This document shows, in pieces, positions 34,292 through 35,738 of a stretch of 35,738 nt of DNA. Both the position numbers and the translations under genes were made by a program. The first letter of the stretch is position 1. Each line of letters begins with the position of its first letter. Under the pieces are notes generated by a model. It saw only the letters and a list, made by a program, of their open reading frames with translations, was not told where the DNA came from and made no database searches. Origin of the DNA: Candidatus Latescibacterota bacterium (GTDB taxonomy: Bacteria > Latescibacterota > UBA2968 > SICM01); NCBI GenBank assembly GCA_009694805.1, contig SICM01000026.1, forward strand, positions 1 to 35,738. The letters are read 5' to 3'.

Positions 34292-35487
34292 TCGGCGGCT
34301 TCTCCCTCATCGAACTGCGCGATCTCTACCGTCACAACCTCTTCGACGAATTCATCCCCTTCTGGCACGCCCACGGCATCGACCGCGAGCACGGAGGGTT
34401 CGTGGCCGCCGTGCCCGGCCAGGCCGCCCCGGTGGATGCCCCCAAGAACGGCTGGGACCAGGGGCGCGGGATATGGATCTTCGCCCATCTCTACAACAGC
34501 CACGACCGGGACCCCCGCCATCTGGATGCCGCGCAGAAGGCGCGGGCGTTCATGCTCAGGCACGGGCGCGACGCACGGGGAGACTGGGTCTACGGCCTGA
34601 CCCGCGAGGGACGAGCCACCGCAGGGGCCGTCAGCATCTACGCGGACATCTACGCGGTCCACGGCCTGGCCGAGCTGTTCCGGGCGGACAGGGACCAGGA
34701 GGGCCTCCGCGTGGCCGTGGAGACCGCCCGGCGCATCGCCGAACGCATCGCAGCCCCCGACTTCCAGCACTCCCTGTCCGTCTACACCCGGCCCCACCGG
34801 GTGAACGCCGTCTGGTTCTTCTACCTGTCCGCGCTCACCGACCTGCTGCGGGTCTTCCCGGACGAAGCCCTGGAGGCAGCGGCAACGGCCTGCGTCCGGA
34901 ACATGCTGGAACGGCATCTCGACCCCCGGACCGGCCTGTTCATCGAACTCCTCGCCCCTGACTTTTCGCGCTTCGACGACGACCAGGGCCACGAAGTCAT
35001 GCCCGGCCACTCCGCCGAGGCCTGCTGGATGCTGATGGAAGAGGCCCGGCGCACGAAAGATCCAGCGGCCTTCCACCAGGCCATTGAAATCCTCCGGCGT
35101 CACATCGAGGCGGGATGGGACCCGGAGTACGGCGGCGTCTTCTACCTGGTCGACGACCGTGACCTCCGCATCGTGGACGACGGCAAGAACGCCTGGCAGC
35201 AGGCGGAGTTCATGCTGGCGCTCCTGAAGGTCTATGAACACACACACCTGCCCTGGGCGTCCGAATGGTATGGCCGGGTACACCGGTGGGCCTTCGAGAA
35301 ACACGCCGATCCCGACCACGGCCTCTGGCACTCGGTGGCAGACCGGCAGGGCCGGCCCCCGGCCACGCCGTCACGCAAGGACCTCTACCACTACCCCCGG
35401 ATGCTCATGCTGAACCTGGAGAGCCTGGAGCGGCAGATCCGCCGGGAGGGCCGGGTCGCGGACCCGTTTTCAGAATCGATCTCGTGA
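34288..35487 (+). CDS. N-acylglucosamine 2-epimerase (AGE) family protein
   Basis: This 399-residue (alpha/alpha)6-barrel protein belongs to the AGE family, which interconverts C2 epimers of sugars (GlcNAc/ManNAc, cellobiose/Glc-Man, mannose/glucose). Visible are DQGRGIWIFAHLYN, YGLTREGRATAGAVSIYADIYAVHGLAELFR, GHEVMPGHSAEACWMLMEEAR (with the conserved His of this segment), GGVFYLVDDR, KNAWQQAEFMLALL and FEKHADPDHGLWHSVADRQGRP. GHSAE and the late SRKDLYHYPRMLM histidine match the catalytic histidine pair of the family. AAAGGAGGGG precedes the ATG, which overlaps the M20 stop. Coupling with an M20 deacylase suggests an N-acylated sugar substrate, but this is inference. Confidence 0.87.
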   Translation: MIGGFSLIELRDLYRHNLFDEFIPFWHAHGIDREHGGFVAAVPGQAAPVDAPKNGWDQGRGIWIFAHLYNSHDRDPRHLDAAQKARAFMLRHGRDARGDWVYGLTREGRATAGAVSIYADIYAVHGLAELFRADRDQEGLRVAVETARRIAERIAAPDFQHSLSVYTRPHRVNAVWFFYLSALTDLLRVFPDEALEAAATACVRNMLERHLDPRTGLFIELLAPDFSRFDDDQGHEVMPGHSAEACWMLMEEARRTKDPAAFHQAIEILRRHIEAGWDPEYGGVFYLVDDRDLRIVDDGKNAWQQAEFMLALLKVYEHTHLPWASEWYGRVHRWAFEKHADPDHGLWHSVADRQGRPPATPSRKDLYHYPRMLMLNLESLERQIRREGRVADPFSESIS

Positions 35488-35512
35488 CGATTCACGCCCT
35501 GAACAAACGGAC

Positions 35513-35540
35513 TTGACATCTTCCCTGGTTTTGGTATATT
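35513..35540 (+). promoter_or_regulatory. Strong candidate promoter at the window end
   Basis: TTGACA (35513-35518) and TATATT (35535-35540) with a 16-base spacer lie downstream of the epimerase stop; TATTAT at 35537 gives an 18-base alternative. It starts an AT-rich leader of nearly 200 bases. Confidence 0.6.
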
Positions 35541-35545
35541 ATTTC

Positions 35546-35684
35546 ATAATTATTCTAAAAATTGAATAATTATACTATTCCTTTTTTATCGAGACTGTAG
35601 CAACAGAATGGAGCCCAAGTCTTGGCTCATCGGCATAATAGCCGGATTCCCGTGGTTGTTACGGAAAGACGCCGAATAGAGTCT
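35546..35684 (+). promoter_or_regulatory. AT-rich palindrome and structured leader, function unknown
   Basis: ATAATTATTC (35546-35555) and its complement (35564-35573) form a perfect palindrome right at the expected start point, a possible operator. Downstream, AGACT (35592-35596) pairs with AGTCT (35680-35684), enclosing a GAGCC/GGCTC stem (35611-35628) and a CGGC/GCCG stem (35631-35644). A 23-codon ORF (35608-35679) spans it. The layout fits a cis-acting RNA or attenuator; I cannot match it to a known class. Confidence 0.35.
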
Positions 35685-35726
35685 ATTACATCCGTGCCGA
35701 AGCCCATACCAAGGCCAGATTAGCCC

Positions 35727-35738
35727 ATGAAATCGCTC
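35727..35738 (+). CDS. Possible start of the next gene, cut by the window edge
   Basis: ATG 35727 gives only MKSL before the edge. An alternative frame open from 35642 to the edge (ending YYIRAEAHTKARLAHEIA) looks protein-like but lacks a visible start codon. Too little remains to identify either. Confidence 0.2.

Overview
The window is GC-rich, coding-dense chromosomal DNA from an uncultured-type Gram-negative bacterium. Phytanoyl-CoA-dioxygenase-like, Gfo/Idh/MocA, AGE-epimerase, amidase, anaerobic-sulfatase-maturase and CheB/CheR-PAS genes, together with a pfk-gap-pgk-tpiA-secG locus, recall Latescibacterota, Poribacteria or similar groups. That placement is inference from gene content; there is no rRNA or marker phylogeny here.

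Layout. (1) 1-10.4 kb is a mostly minus-strand surface-glycan and modification region. It holds an IS200/IS605 transposase start that ends a WbqC-like gene, a GT2 glycosyltransferase, a methyltransferase, a plus-strand GT39-like membrane glycosyltransferase, a PhyH dioxygenase, a GT4 glycosyltransferase, a secreted/membrane PHP-domain protein, a radical SAM protein, a DegT aminotransferase and a second methyltransferase. (2) 10.5-11.6 kb is a Gfo/Idh/MocA oxidoreductase with an in-frame stop. (3) 12-17 kb is a glycolytic operon: a predicted PPi-dependent phosphofructokinase, gap, pgk, tpiA and secG, followed by tRNA-Leu(GAG). (4) 17.2-17.6 kb holds two very short zinc-ribbon membrane proteins in less GC-rich DNA. 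(5) 17.7-25.5 kb is a minus-strand signalling block: hybrid kinase, single REC protein, sigma-54 response regulator with its kinase, and CheR-PAS with CheB. (6) 25.6-35.5 kb is a carbohydrate/ester-processing block: an AXE-like esterase, an anaerobic sulfatase maturase with a SEC-C tail, a BNR_4 beta-propeller/amidase fusion, a tyrosine phosphatase, an M20 hydrolase and an AGE epimerase. (7) The last 250 bases hold a strong promoter and an AT-rich, structured leader.

How the genes may work together. The glycolytic genes form one transcription unit with a good sigma-70 promoter and internal hairpins. The signalling proteins pair naturally (kinase and sigma-54 regulator overlap by ATGA; CheB and CheR overlap by TGATG), but no chemotaxis receptor or flagellar gene is present. 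The 25.6-35.5 kb block looks like machinery for a sulfated, acylated, uronate-rich polysaccharide. The beta-propeller carries His-His-Tyr-Arg spacing like ulvan-lyase propellers, and the neighbours are hydrolases and an epimerase; no sulfatase or transporter is visible.

A striking feature is that five otherwise well-conserved genes are interrupted: three apparent frameshifts beside homopolymers and two in-frame TAG codons. They are annotated as broken genes, but sequencing error, real decay or recoding cannot be separated from sequence alone.
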